Shown: one piece after another, positions 1-8,717 of the stretch
How the letters are laid out: each line of letters starts with the position of its first letter
Numbering within the stretch: position 1 is the stretch's first letter
Assembly (NCBI GenBank): GCA_049969495.1
Contig: JBMFOT010000018.1
Location: forward strand, 1-50,279
Source of the DNA: HRBIN16 sp049969495
GTDB lineage: Bacteria; Armatimonadota; HRBIN16
DNA: 50,279 nt
Direction: 5' to 3'
The notes under the pieces: generated by a model
Seen by the model: only the letters and a program-made list of their open reading frames with translations
The model's database searches: none
Told to the model about the DNA's origin: nothing
Translations under genes and position numbers: made by a program

Positions 1-1842
1 CAGACGATTTCGTACTCTGCCACGCTGCACTTCTACAGGGACCAGGCAGTGCTTAGAGGTCACCTGTACCTCAAATCTGCCGCTCCGGTTCGCTCTGGTT
101 CGAACATCACCAACAGATACCTGTATGCCCGGCAATGTGGCTCCCTGTATCACCACCTGTTCGCCCGCCCGCGATGAACACCATGCCAGCAGGGGCAGCG
201 TTTTATGCTGTAAGGCTTCGATCGCCCGCGCCACCGCATCGCGTACTCTGTACAGCCTTTCGGGGTCGCGCGTGTAGTTGGCAAAACCGGGCGCTACCAG
301 GCGCGTGTAGTCCTTTGCCCATGCTTTCGGGGCAAAATCGGTCAGACCCAACCGTTTTGCAACTTGCGCCGCCGCCTCTTCCAACAGGCACAGGTACTCG
401 TAATCCTCAATGCCCTCGCGCATCGCCTCGTAGCGCAGACTGCTGCGCGGCGCCTCTTTGCCCGGATACACAATCCAGTTATCACCCGGAGCCAGCTGCT
501 CGTCGAAGGGCTGACCCCAGAAGTTGTAGCCCCAGTGCAAAAAGCCTGTTGTGCCCGTCCAATGGTTGAGCCAGTGCAGGACGCGCGTTTTAATGAGCGG
601 GTAGTCTATCAGCCGGTTCGGGTATTGCCCCTGCGGAAGCCAGGCAACGTAGAACCAGAGCTCCGCCCCACGCTGCTGTGCATTCTGGAACGGCTGGAAC
701 CACTGCTCCAGATAGTTCAGCTGCGGCACCCATACCTCCAGATAGCCTTCCAGATTGGGCACATGGATGGCGTCGACGCGCCGCAGGTCGGGCGCAAGGC
801 GTTTCACCCGCTCCGAAAGCTGCTTCCACGAATCAACGTTCACCTCTATCGGCTCATCCGCCACATGTATCATGCAACGCCCCAGCCAGCCCTTCTGACG
901 CAGGTGCTCCTGCAGGGCAGGTAGCCATTCCTCCAGCGGAATCCACTCGGTTTGTCCGGTCGCTTCGTTGTCGCAGCGTAAGGGGTAAGCCACAAAGTTC
1001 CTGTCTTCCCACTGCCCATGTTCGCGCCCGCCGACATGTTGCAGCTCGATGAACTCAAAACCGGCATCCAGGAACGTTTGTATCCACCGGTCGAGCACGC
1101 TGAAGTCGAAGCGCAGTTTGCCGTCCGCTCCGCGTATCGCCTTATTCGTTCCCCACGGAACCCACGTGTGATGATGATACTGCTGCATCAGGCGGGCCGT
1201 ACGCGACAGGAGCTGCCAGAACCCTTCGGACAGGTACTCCACCCCGTGTTGCTTCGCCAGCTCGCCGTCGTTCATCCACACGGTCGCTTTGAGGCGTGTG
1301 CGCTGCGGGAAGGTGAAGTTGTAGACAGCAAGTCGCACAGGAACCTCTATCTGCCCGCTTTGTAACCGGACGGTAACCGTTCCGCGATATTCTCCCGCCG
1401 GAGCGTTCTCAGGAATACGCCACTGTACGTAGATGGGTTGATTCTGTTCCGGTTGCAATGCAATGCTTGTCTCCTCCAGCAAACCGTCGGGGAAATCGGC
1501 AGGCGCTTTGCGCACCAGCTCCTCCTGAGGGGTGGCTGTGGAGTTTTTGCCCACGCGGTGATATTCCACAAAAGCATAGCGAAACGCGCTTACGGGGATA
1601 GTACCGCTGCCTTCCTGTCTGCGCAGGGACGTGCACTCCACGCCTTCTACCCGCTCGGCGGTGGACGCCCGTACCACTATCTGCGCCCCCACCCATTGAT
1701 TGCGCGCGGCGGATACCACCACCTCGCGGCGCACCTCGGCAGGCGGAGGGGTATCGCGGAAGACATTGTGCAGGGCGTGCGTGCACCACCACTGTAAGCT
1801 CGGTTGCACAAGAGAAGAGAGAAGCAGCACCTTCAGAACCAT
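1..1842 (-). CDS. DUF4091 / GH123-like domain protein, 3' end cut by window edge
   Basis: An open minus-strand frame runs without a stop from an ATG at 1842 to base 1 (614 codons), so the C-terminus lies outside the window. The N-terminus is weakly hydrophobic (MVLKVLLLSSLVQPS) and could be a short signal peptide. The middle carries the pattern typical of DUF4091/glycoside hydrolase 123 proteins: GFLHWGYNFWGQPF followed by PGDNWIVYPGKE, RSSLRYEAMREGIEDYEYL. The family is a TIM-barrel fold with N-terminal beta-sandwich segments, seen here as a sandwich-like region (EYRGTVTVRLQSGQIEVPVRL) around residues 150-180. The extreme C-terminus (GATLPGIQVSVGDVRTRANRSGRFEVQVT) resembles a bacterial Ig or carboxypeptidase-regulatory-like add-on. 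An SD-like GGAGGG lies 6-7 nt upstream of the ATG. GH123 members are beta-N-acetylgalactosaminidases, but most DUF4091 proteins are uncharacterised, so the substrate is unknown. It is divergent from cutA. Confidence 0.85.
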   Translation of the reverse strand, partial: MVLKVLLLSSLVQPSLQWWCTHALHNVFRDTPPPAEVRREVVVSAARNQWVGAQIVVRASTAERVEGVECTSLRRQEGSGTIPVSAFRYAFVEYHRVGKNSTATPQEELVRKAPADFPDGLLEETSIALQPEQNQPIYVQWRIPENAPAGEYRGTVTVRLQSGQIEVPVRLAVYNFTFPQRTRLKATVWMNDGELAKQHGVEYLSEGFWQLLSRTARLMQQYHHHTWVPWGTNKAIRGADGKLRFDFSVLDRWIQTFLDAGFEFIELQHVGGREHGQWEDRNFVAYPLRCDNEATGQTEWIPLEEWLPALQEHLRQKGWLGRCMIHVADEPIEVNVDSWKQLSERVKRLAPDLRRVDAIHVPNLEGYLEVWVPQLNYLEQWFQPFQNAQQRGAELWFYVAWLPQGQYPNRLIDYPLIKTRVLHWLNHWTGTTGFLHWGYNFWGQPFDEQLAPGDNWIVYPGKEAPRSSLRYEAMREGIEDYEYLCLLEEAAAQVAKRLGLTDFAPKAWAKDYTRLVAPGFANYTRDPERLYRVRDAVARAIEALQHKTLPLLAWCSSRAGEQVVIQGATLPGIQVSVGDVRTRANRSGRFEVQVTSKHCLVPVEVQRGRVRNRL

Positions 1843-1984
1843 CGCCTACCCTCCTACTCGCTAATATAGAGCAGCACTTTGTTCACCACAGCTGCTCGGT
1901 CATCCTGCCTGCGCAGGAGCAGAACATACCAACAGGTAAATACATGGCGATAGGTAAAAGCCCGTTCTTTGCGGAGGCTTAGAG

Positions 1985-2314
1985 ATGGTCATCCTGTATA
2001 TCACGCTCAATACCGACGAGGAGGCGCGAACGGTTTCCCGCGCCCTGCTGGAGAAACGTCTGGCAGTGTGCACCAACTGGTTCCCCATCACCTGCGCCTA
2101 CCGCTGGAAAGGCGACATCGTGGAGGAACCCGAAACGGTGCTCATCGTCAAAACGCTGCCCGAGCTGTACGAGGCGGTCACCGAAGAGGTGCGCCGGCAC
2201 GTCACTTACACCAACTTCATGGCGCAACTCGACGTGCCGAAAATCAATAAGGAGTTCGCCGAATGGCTGAAAGAGGAAGTTTGCACCAGAGGCGAGAATC
2301 CCTCGGATAAGTAA
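1985..2314 (+). CDS. cutA: CutA family divalent-cation tolerance protein
   Basis: A 109-residue protein of the usual CutA length. It shows the ferredoxin-like core expected of the family: a first strand VILYITLNTDEEARTVSRALL, then LAVCTNWFPITCAYRWKGDI, then EETVLIVKT-like residues and the C-terminal YTNFMAQLDVPKINKEFAEWL segment. CutA proteins form stable trimers. The role in copper tolerance seen in E. coli is not general, and the signalling or metal role elsewhere is unsettled. The start is supported by GGAGG about 9 nt upstream. It is followed after 9 nt by the amidase gene, whose SD overlaps the cutA stop codon, so the two are probably cotranscribed. Confidence 0.93.
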   Translation: MVILYITLNTDEEARTVSRALLEKRLAVCTNWFPITCAYRWKGDIVEEPETVLIVKTLPELYEAVTEEVRRHVTYTNFMAQLDVPKINKEFAEWLKEEVCTRGENPSDK

Positions 2315-2323
2315 GGAGGTGGC

Positions 2324-3802
2324 GTGGTGCCGACGGCGTGGCGCGTGCTGGTGACGGCGATTTTTCTTGGCTTCGTGGCTGTGCGAACGCTGGCACAGGC
2401 GCCGGAGTCTGTCGCTCCACTACCCACCCTGCAGGCATTGCGCTGGGATGAAAGCGTGTTACACATTGTCACCTCAAGCAAAGTAACCTTCCATACCTTC
2501 ACCCTGCGCGAGCCGTTGCGCGTGGTGATCGACATCTCGCCCTGCACCCTGCCCAAGGAACCCCTTGAAGCGGAAGGCGATACTCCTACCGCCGTGGAGC
2601 GTTTGCGCTGGGCGCAGTTCAAGGAGGGAGTGGTGCGCGTGGTGCTGGACTTGCGCGAGAATACCCGGTATGCGCTGTCCACCGCCGCCAGCGGAAACGA
2701 AGCCATGCTCGCGCTGGGAAGCTCGCCCGCAGAGGAAAGCGGGAAGCCGCGCCCCGCGACACCGTCCACTAAACCGGCTACGCCTCCTCCACCCCCCGCC
2801 GAACTGGTGCGGATGGAATGGGAACACGATAAGGACGGAGCGCGCCTGCGCATGACGCTCAGCCGAAAGGTGCCGGTGCGTCTGCTCCCGCTCAAAGAGG
2901 GCTACAGCACCCTGCTGGAGCTGCCTCAGGTAAAGCCGGGCACCGACCTGCCTGCCGACTGGAGCGTGAAACATCCGCTCATCGAAGAGGTGCAGTTCTC
3001 TCCAGACGAAAAGGGCGTGCGTTCAGCGCTGTTTATCCGTACCACTCGCGCCGCCAGCCTGAGCGTAGAGTACGACAAGCAGCAACCGGTCATTACGCTG
3101 GCGGTGAACCGCCCACGCAATGCGCAGGGCAAACTTTCCGAGAAGCATATCGTGATTGACCCGGGGCATGGCGGCACGTCCAAAGGGGCGGTAGGACGGG
3201 ATAAAGACTCGGTCGTGTACGAAAAAGATATCAACCTCGCCATCGCGCAGAGGGTGCAGGCGTTACTGCAGAAGGAGAAAGCCACCGTCACCATGACGCG
3301 CGAGGACGACAGCACTGTAGACCTGTACGACCGCCCCAAGCTGGCGAACGAGCTGCGCGCGGACTTCTTCATCAGCATCCACTGCGATTCCACGCCCACT
3401 CCCAACTCCGCCAGCGGCACCACCACCTACTACCACGCCTCCGACCCCGACGGACGCGCGCTGGCTCAGGCGATACAGAAACATCTCGCTGTGGTAACGG
3501 GACTGCCCAACCGCGGCGCACAGACCGATACCGCCATCTACCAGTCGGGCTTTGCGGTACTGCGTCGCAGCGAGATGCCTGCGGTACTGATTGAAGTGGC
3601 GTACATCAACAACGATAAAGACCGCGCGAAGCTAAAGGACCCGAAGTTTCAGCAAAAAGTGGCAGAGGCGATCGTAGCGGGATTGAAAGCGTATATCGAG
3701 GGGGAAAAGGAGTCTCAGGTAGCGCAGCAGGAGGTGGAGATTCGCTCCGCCTCGGATGAGAAGCACACCGTTCCCCCGGTGCAGATACCGGAGCAGCTGT
3801 AA
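2324..3802 (+). CDS. N-acetylmuramoyl-L-alanine amidase (AMIN + Amidase_3)
   Basis: This is a secreted, zinc-dependent cell-wall amidase that cleaves the bond between MurNAc and the stem peptide. Residues 1-27 form a signal peptide ending in LAQA. Two AMIN-like beta domains follow (about 35-130 and 160-265, joined by a Pro/Lys-rich linker PRPATPSTKPATPPPPPAE), then the Amidase_3 catalytic domain (about 275-465). Zinc ligands are recognisable: His in IDPGHGG, Glu in YEKDINLA, His in ISIHCD. The catalytic Glu lies in VLIEVAYINN. AMIN domains usually target septal peptidoglycan. The start is GTG at 2324 or the adjacent GTG at 2327. An AAGGAGGT SD at 2313-2320 is better spaced for 2327. The downstream GerMN gene begins 1 nt after the stop, so the genes are coupled. 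Confidence 0.95.
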   Translation: MVPTAWRVLVTAIFLGFVAVRTLAQAPESVAPLPTLQALRWDESVLHIVTSSKVTFHTFTLREPLRVVIDISPCTLPKEPLEAEGDTPTAVERLRWAQFKEGVVRVVLDLRENTRYALSTAASGNEAMLALGSSPAEESGKPRPATPSTKPATPPPPPAELVRMEWEHDKDGARLRMTLSRKVPVRLLPLKEGYSTLLELPQVKPGTDLPADWSVKHPLIEEVQFSPDEKGVRSALFIRTTRAASLSVEYDKQQPVITLAVNRPRNAQGKLSEKHIVIDPGHGGTSKGAVGRDKDSVVYEKDINLAIAQRVQALLQKEKATVTMTREDDSTVDLYDRPKLANELRADFFISIHCDSTPTPNSASGTTTYYHASDPDGRALAQAIQKHLAVVTGLPNRGAQTDTAIYQSGFAVLRRSEMPAVLIEVAYINNDKDRAKLKDPKFQQKVAEAIVAGLKAYIEGEKESQVAQQEVEIRSASDEKHTVPPVQIPEQL

Positions 3803-3803
3803 C

Positions 3804-4322
3804 ATGAGAGCATTGCGCTGGATACTGGTCGTGGTGTTGCTGGCTATACTGGCGTTCGGAGCAGGATACTGGTACACCAGTCGTCGCCCCCACTTAGCAC
3901 CCAAACCAACCGGGGTGACCACCAAACCGTCGGTGGTGGTGTACGTGCCGCATTTTGCAGACACTCGCACCGAGTGGGAAGCGAAGCCTGTACCTGTTGG
4001 TGAAGGCGAGGACCCACTGCGTATCGCGTTGGAGCATTTGTTGATTACCCGCGATACCCCCTTCCCCCAGGGCACGCGCCTGCTGCGGGTGAGCGTCAAA
4101 GATAGGTTGGCGGAAGTGGATTTCAGTCGCGAACTGATAGAGAACTTCCCCGGCGGTTCCACCACTGAAGCGTGGATCGTAGAAAGTTTGTGCAGGACGC
4201 TTGCGCAGTTCTCGGACGTCGAGAAGGTGCGGATACTGGTAGAGGGCAAACAGGTGCAAACGATTGGAGACCATATAGACATCGGCGAGCCGATACCAGT
4301 ACGCCAGACGATAGTGAACTAA
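3804..4322 (+). CDS. GerMN domain protein, membrane-anchored
   Basis: A 172-residue protein with an N-terminal membrane anchor (residues 5-22, LRWILVVVLLAILAFGAGYW) and a single GerMN domain (about 60-160). Family features are DPLRIALEHLLI near the start, LLRVSVKDRLAEVDFSREL, and the closing VEKVRILVEGKQVQTIGDHID. GerMN domains occur in spore germination protein GerM and in many envelope lipoproteins of non-sporulating bacteria, and their function outside spores is poorly known. The ATG at 3804 lies 1 nt after the amidase stop. Translational coupling to a cell-wall amidase repeats the amidase/GerMN pairing seen in other phyla and suggests a joint role in peptidoglycan remodelling. It converges with and abuts the methyltransferase gene. 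Confidence 0.85.
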   Translation: MRALRWILVVVLLAILAFGAGYWYTSRRPHLAPKPTGVTTKPSVVVYVPHFADTRTEWEAKPVPVGEGEDPLRIALEHLLITRDTPFPQGTRLLRVSVKDRLAEVDFSRELIENFPGGSTTEAWIVESLCRTLAQFSDVEKVRILVEGKQVQTIGDHIDIGEPIPVRQTIVN

Positions 4323-5279
4323 TCACCTCCTCAATACAAACACCCCCGAATCCGCCTCCCCCGTGCGGTTGAGGTGCTCGGTCAGGCGGGCGAACTCTCG
4401 CCATTGCGCGCGGGTGTGCATGTCAGGACGATGCTGATTACCCGGGATGCCTCTGCGATACAGCTCGCTGGCGTGCAGGTGCAGAGGCAAGGCGTCAAAC
4501 CCCGTATACTCCACCGTGTATCCGCATCGCTCCGCCAGAGCTTTGAACCCTTGCACGGAAGGGATGCTCAGGTGACGCGGGGCGTCCAGCTGGAACCAGT
4601 CGGTGCCGTAGCGCTTCCAGTGATAGGAGCCTGCCAGCGGTAAGCGCACCAGCACCCTGCCGCCGGGCTTGAGTAACCGCTTCGCCAGAGTGAGTTCTCC
4701 CTCGGGGTCGGGCACATGCTCCAGCACATGATGGTACATCAGCACGTCGTAAGGAGGGGATTGCGCCTCCACATGTTCCCTGAGGGTGCGCCGATAGACG
4801 GGAACCCTGCCTCCGATGGGTTTATCAGAGGGGTAATAAGGGTCAATGCCCTCCACATGACGGAAACCCACCTGATGCATAATGAGCAGCAACAACCCGC
4901 TACCACAGCCCACATCCAGCACGCGCGCGTCGGGCGAAAGGTTCAGCAGGCGGATACTGCGCACGCGCGGGTCTTGCTGGGGATGCACCAGCAACACCAG
5001 TCTGCCCGGCAGCCCCCTGCCCGTTACGACGGTGCGGTCGCGCCATGTGCGGATGACGCCCAACAGCCCCTTGTAGTAGATATCGGGCAAGGTATTGTAG
5101 GCATCGTATTCGGGAGGATAGTAACGCAACAGGTCATCGGGGGGATAGAGGATTTGCAGGGAACCGCACGAAGCGCATTCGGCATATTCGAACTCACCCT
5201 CCATGCCGAACAACCGCTCCCGCGCGGTGAAGGTGCACGGTGTGTCAACGCAACGGCACCAGATGCATCGATAGGTCAT
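4323..5279 (-). CDS. Class I SAM-dependent methyltransferase with N-terminal zinc-ribbon-like segment
   Basis: About 318 residues. The N-terminus has two Cys pairs (CIWC at residues 4-7 and CASC around 33-36), consistent with a small zinc ribbon preceding a Rossmann methyltransferase. SAM motif I is VLDVGCGSGLLLLIM. The post-motif region has YDVLMYHHVLEHVPDPEGEL and LLKPGGRVLVRLP, typical of the Methyltransf_23 group. A conserved-looking WFQLDAPRHLSIPS follows. Such proteins are often found in polysaccharide or natural-product loci, but the substrate cannot be inferred here. The start at 5279 is chosen because the Cys pairs follow immediately. An upstream in-frame start at 5360 exists but adds 27 residues without family character. 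No strong SD is visible. The gene is monocistronic between convergent GerMN and divergent terL. Confidence 0.85.
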   Translation of the reverse strand: MTYRCIWCRCVDTPCTFTARERLFGMEGEFEYAECASCGSLQILYPPDDLLRYYPPEYDAYNTLPDIYYKGLLGVIRTWRDRTVVTGRGLPGRLVLLVHPQQDPRVRSIRLLNLSPDARVLDVGCGSGLLLLIMHQVGFRHVEGIDPYYPSDKPIGGRVPVYRRTLREHVEAQSPPYDVLMYHHVLEHVPDPEGELTLAKRLLKPGGRVLVRLPLAGSYHWKRYGTDWFQLDAPRHLSIPSVQGFKALAERCGYTVEYTGFDALPLHLHASELYRRGIPGNQHRPDMHTRAQWREFARLTEHLNRTGEADSGVFVLRR

Positions 5280-5454
5280 CGTGAAAAACGATAACGTGTG
5301 CTGATTGCCCACAGTATACGCCACATGGGTTTCCCTGTCAAGGCGTTCGGGGGAGAACACGGACAGACACAGATGTATCCGCGCTCATCCGTGTGCCCTG
5401 ATGCCTGTTGACGCCCTTTGCTGCTGCCCAGATACTGATTGAGGTGATTCCCTG

Positions 5455-6801
5455 ATGTGGACGTATTCTCCTGAACAGATTCTACAGGTCGCACAGCGGT
5501 GGTGGGGTTGGACACCGCACTCTGCGCAACGCGAGTGGATGCTGGATACCCATCCGGTGAAGGTAGCGGCGTGCGGCAGGCGGTGGGGCAAAACCGAATC
5601 GCTGGCGGTGGAGACGGCAGCGCTTGCTCTGTTACAGCCGGGCATCCGGCAGGTTATCGTTGCTCCCACACTGGACCAGGCACGCATCCTTTTTGAGCGC
5701 ACGCTGGAACTGCTTCAAGTGTGGGCAGAGCAGACGGGCGGCAAAGTGCTTGTTCGTACCACACCCTATCCCCGCGCGCGGGTCAACGAGGGCGAAATCA
5801 CCGCCCGCAGTGCCTATCGACAGGCGCGCTCCCTGCGTGGCAGAAGCGCACACCGTATCGTGGTAGACGAAGCCGCCTACCTAACCGAAGAAGTCATCCC
5901 GCAGGTGTTGATGCCCATGCTGGCGGACGCCGAGGGACAGCTGGTGTTGCTCTCCACCCCCTTCGGCAGGAACCACTTCTGGCACTGGTACCAGCGGGGG
6001 CAGTCGGGCGCAGTGTGTTGCAGTTTCCGCTTCCCCACATCCAGCAACCCGCGTATCTCCCCTACCTTCCTGCAGCTCCAGCGGCAGTTGCTCACCGAAC
6101 GGCAGTTTGCCATCGAATACGAGGCACAGTTTGTAGACGACGCCGGAGCGGTCTTCCCGCAGGCGGTCATCGAAGCGTGCATCCAGCCCAACCTGTCCGA
6201 AGCCAGACCCGAACCAGCTCCAGCGGTCGCCGGACTGGACTGGGGACGCTATCGCGACTTCACCGCGCTGGTGATACTGCGCGAGTCCGGTGGGCGACTG
6301 CAGGTGGTGCATGTAGAACGTCTGCCCGGCACTGCGTGGCAGGTGCAGATAGACCGCCTGAGGCAACGGCTGAGCGCATGGCGGGTTCGCACCGTATGTT
6401 GCGACGCGACCGGCGTTGGCGACCCGCTGGCGGAGATACTGCAACAGTGTCTCAGCGACAATCGGGCGGGTACCCGCGTGGAGCCGGTGGTCTTCACCGC
6501 CCCCACGAAGCGGATGATGATAGAATCTCTCGCGCTGGCGATGGAACAGGGACGAGTAGCGATACCCCCTCACCCGGACCTGCTGCGTGAGCTCCATGCT
6601 TTCACCGCTAGCCGCACCACGAGCGGTCATATTCGCCTGCAGGCGCAGGGTAACGAACATGATGACCTGGTGATTGCGCTGGCTCTGGCGATTCACGCCG
6701 CCGGCAAGAGCGCATTCGGCGCACCCGTAGTGCGCCTGCTTACCAGTGGCAGACGCCGGGAGTGTGAACAGATGAAGGCAGTGATGTATAATAGGGGCTG
6801 A
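5455..6801 (+). CDS. Phage-type terminase large subunit (ATPase-nuclease), isolated
   Basis: A 448-residue protein with both TerL halves. The ATPase half has a Walker A-like CGRRWGKTESL around residues 39-49, an adenine/coupling segment VIVAPTLDQAR, Walker B IVVDEAAYL (about 135-143) and a motif III-like QLVLLSTPFG. The RNase H-like nuclease half has an Asp in AGLDWGRYRDFTALVIL, a second in VCCDATGVGDPL and a C-terminal EHDDLVIALALA acidic cluster, so the catalytic residues look intact. In phages TerL cuts and pumps DNA into the capsid together with a portal and small terminase. None of those genes, nor capsid, tail or integrase genes, is nearby: neighbours are a methyltransferase and rqcH (14 nt downstream). 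Composition matches the neighbours. It may be a domesticated TerL or a stable remnant. Confidence 0.85.
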   Translation: MWTYSPEQILQVAQRWWGWTPHSAQREWMLDTHPVKVAACGRRWGKTESLAVETAALALLQPGIRQVIVAPTLDQARILFERTLELLQVWAEQTGGKVLVRTTPYPRARVNEGEITARSAYRQARSLRGRSAHRIVVDEAAYLTEEVIPQVLMPMLADAEGQLVLLSTPFGRNHFWHWYQRGQSGAVCCSFRFPTSSNPRISPTFLQLQRQLLTERQFAIEYEAQFVDDAGAVFPQAVIEACIQPNLSEARPEPAPAVAGLDWGRYRDFTALVILRESGGRLQVVHVERLPGTAWQVQIDRLRQRLSAWRVRTVCCDATGVGDPLAEILQQCLSDNRAGTRVEPVVFTAPTKRMMIESLALAMEQGRVAIPPHPDLLRELHAFTASRTTSGHIRLQAQGNEHDDLVIALALAIHAAGKSAFGAPVVRLLTSGRRRECEQMKAVMYNRG

Positions 6802-6815
6802 GGTGGTGAGAGAAA

Positions 6816-8555
6816 ATGCTGCTCAGTGTCCCGTACGATAGCCTCACACTGGCGGCAGTGGTGCACGCTTTACAACCTCTGCAGGGCGGACGGATCCAAC
6901 ACATCGCACAACCCGCCGAACACGACATCTTGCTGACCGTGTACGTGCGCGGTGTGGGCGAGGTATACTGGTTGCTCAGCTGCTCACCGCAGTGGGCACG
7001 CACTTTTCTGCTCTCGCACCGCCTGCCTAACCCGCCTCAGCCGCCGCCCTTCTGCATGGCACTGCGTAAATACCTGCAAGGCGGCACCATCCTGACCATC
7101 GCCCAGCGACGGTTTGACCGCATACTGGATGTGGAAGTTAGGGGGCATGAAGGGCACACCTACCTGCTGAGCGCGGAGCTGATGGGCAGGCACAGCAACA
7201 TCATCCTGATCGCCCCCGATGAGCGCATCCTGCACGCTGCCAAGATGGTCTCTTCCCGCATCAGCCGCGTGCGCGAGGTGCTGCCGGGCAAACCGTACAC
7301 CCCTCCCCCCGCCGAAGAGCGCCCCGACCCGCGCACGGTGAGCGAAGAGCAGTTCATCGCATGGTTTAGGCAGAACCGCCTGCAAGACCCTGCCGAGTGG
7401 TTGCGCACCCGCTTCGAGGGTATCAGCGGTTTTCTGGCAGGCGAGATAGTGGCGCGAGCGCAGCGGCTCGGTACGAGTGAAGACGCCGCTGTTCTCTGGA
7501 GCGCGTTCCGCTCGGTATTCGAAGCGGCGAAGAGGGGCGACTGGGAGCCGGTGCTGGTACGCGACGAGGAGCGTCGTCCCGTTGGTGCGTATCCCATCCC
7601 GCTGACATGTGTGCCGAAGGAACATCAGCACCCGCGCAGTAATATCCATGTCGCGCTGGAGAACTACTATGCGGTTGCTATCCCCCGCGCGGAGATGGAA
7701 CAGCAGAAACGCACCCTGCAAGGCATCCTGCAACGGGTGCTCCAGGCGCGGCACAACGCCCTGCAGCAGCTGGAACAGGGAGTGCAGGAACGCACCAGAG
7801 CAGACCAGTACCGACGCTGGGGGGAGACCTTGCTGGCGTTCCTGCCACAGGTTCCCAAAGGCGCGGAGAAGGTCACCCTGCCTGACCTTTATGGCACAGA
7901 CGAAGCCACCCTCACCATCCCCTTAGACCCCACGCTCTCCCCTCAGCAGAACGCCGAGCGATACTTCGCCCGTGCCCGCCATGTGGAGCAAAACGCCGAG
8001 CGGCTGCAGGCGATGCGCCATCGCCTGCAGATTGAAGAGCAACAGGTGCAGGACGCACTGCAACGGCTCGAATCGGTGCGCGAGCCATCGGAGTTGACCG
8101 CTCTGCGGCAGGAGATGGTGGTGCGCGGCTGGTTCAACCCCACCGCAGGCGTCTCCGGCGAGGTGACGCCAAGCCCTCAGCAAGAGTTTGAGGGCAAACG
8201 CATTCGCGTCCACATCGCGCCGGGCGGATGGCAGGTGCTGGTAGGCGAGAACGCGGAGGCGAACGACTATCTGGTAACGCGCGTAGCCCAACCAAACGAC
8301 TGGTGGCTGCATGTGCGGGCAGGCACGGGCGCGCACGTGGTAATACGCACGAACGGTAACCCGCAAGCGGTTCCCCGACAGGTGATAGAGTTTGCCGCGC
8401 AACTCGCCGCCGCCAACAGCCCGCAGCGACACTCTTCGATTGTGCCGGTAGATGTCACCCTGCGCAAATACGTGCGCCGTCCGCGTGGCGCACAGCCCGG
8501 TTTCGTCACCTACACGCACGAGAAGACGTTGCACGTGTCGCCACAGGGTGGGTAG
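6816..8555 (+). CDS. rqcH: RqcH / NFACT-family ribosome quality control protein
   Basis: A 579-residue NFACT protein. RqcH binds obstructed 50S subunits and recruits tRNA-Ala to add alanine tails to stalled chains, marking them for degradation. The NFACT-N domain (1 to about 220) includes GRIQHIAQPAEHDILL and AELMGRHSNIILI. The Asp-Arg pair needed for tRNA binding in Bacillus RqcH appears as D101-R102 in the context RRFDRIL. Helical coiled-coil arms follow (about 280-450), and the C-terminal NFACT-R (DUF814) domain contains NDYLVTRVAQPNDWWLHVR and GAHVVIRTNG. The ATG at 6816 has an AGGTGGTGAG sequence upstream. A TATAAT at 6787-6792, inside the end of terL, could give rqcH its own promoter. 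The 14-nt gap suggests cotranscription with terL. Confidence 0.93.
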   Translation: MLLSVPYDSLTLAAVVHALQPLQGGRIQHIAQPAEHDILLTVYVRGVGEVYWLLSCSPQWARTFLLSHRLPNPPQPPPFCMALRKYLQGGTILTIAQRRFDRILDVEVRGHEGHTYLLSAELMGRHSNIILIAPDERILHAAKMVSSRISRVREVLPGKPYTPPPAEERPDPRTVSEEQFIAWFRQNRLQDPAEWLRTRFEGISGFLAGEIVARAQRLGTSEDAAVLWSAFRSVFEAAKRGDWEPVLVRDEERRPVGAYPIPLTCVPKEHQHPRSNIHVALENYYAVAIPRAEMEQQKRTLQGILQRVLQARHNALQQLEQGVQERTRADQYRRWGETLLAFLPQVPKGAEKVTLPDLYGTDEATLTIPLDPTLSPQQNAERYFARARHVEQNAERLQAMRHRLQIEEQQVQDALQRLESVREPSELTALRQEMVVRGWFNPTAGVSGEVTPSPQQEFEGKRIRVHIAPGGWQVLVGENAEANDYLVTRVAQPNDWWLHVRAGTGAHVVIRTNGNPQAVPRQVIEFAAQLAAANSPQRHSSIVPVDVTLRKYVRRPRGAQPGFVTYTHEKTLHVSPQGG

Positions 8556-8652
8556 TGTCTCCTGTCTCTCCTCATGCAAAACGCTCTCGTCTATGCCGAA
8601 AAGGTGATAGAATCATGCGCAGGATAGTTCCACACTTCCTCCTCACCTCCTG

Positions 8653-8682
8653 TTGACTCATGCCCTGTATTGAGGCTACAAT
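8653..8682 (+). promoter_or_regulatory. sigma70-type promoter for purH
   Basis: TTGACT (8653-8658), an 18-nt spacer and TACAAT (8677-8682) lie 36 nt upstream of the purH ATG, in the gap after rqcH. A GGGAGGA Shine-Dalgarno follows at about 8700-8706. I see no long leader, so no room for a purine riboswitch. Confidence 0.7.
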
Positions 8683-8717
8683 AAAGAGCAACACTTTCGC
8701 GGGAGGACATCTTCGTC

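Noticed and set aside
8556..8717. Purine riboswitch before purH
   Set aside because: The promoter at 8653-8682 leaves a leader of about 30 nt, too short for an aptamer.
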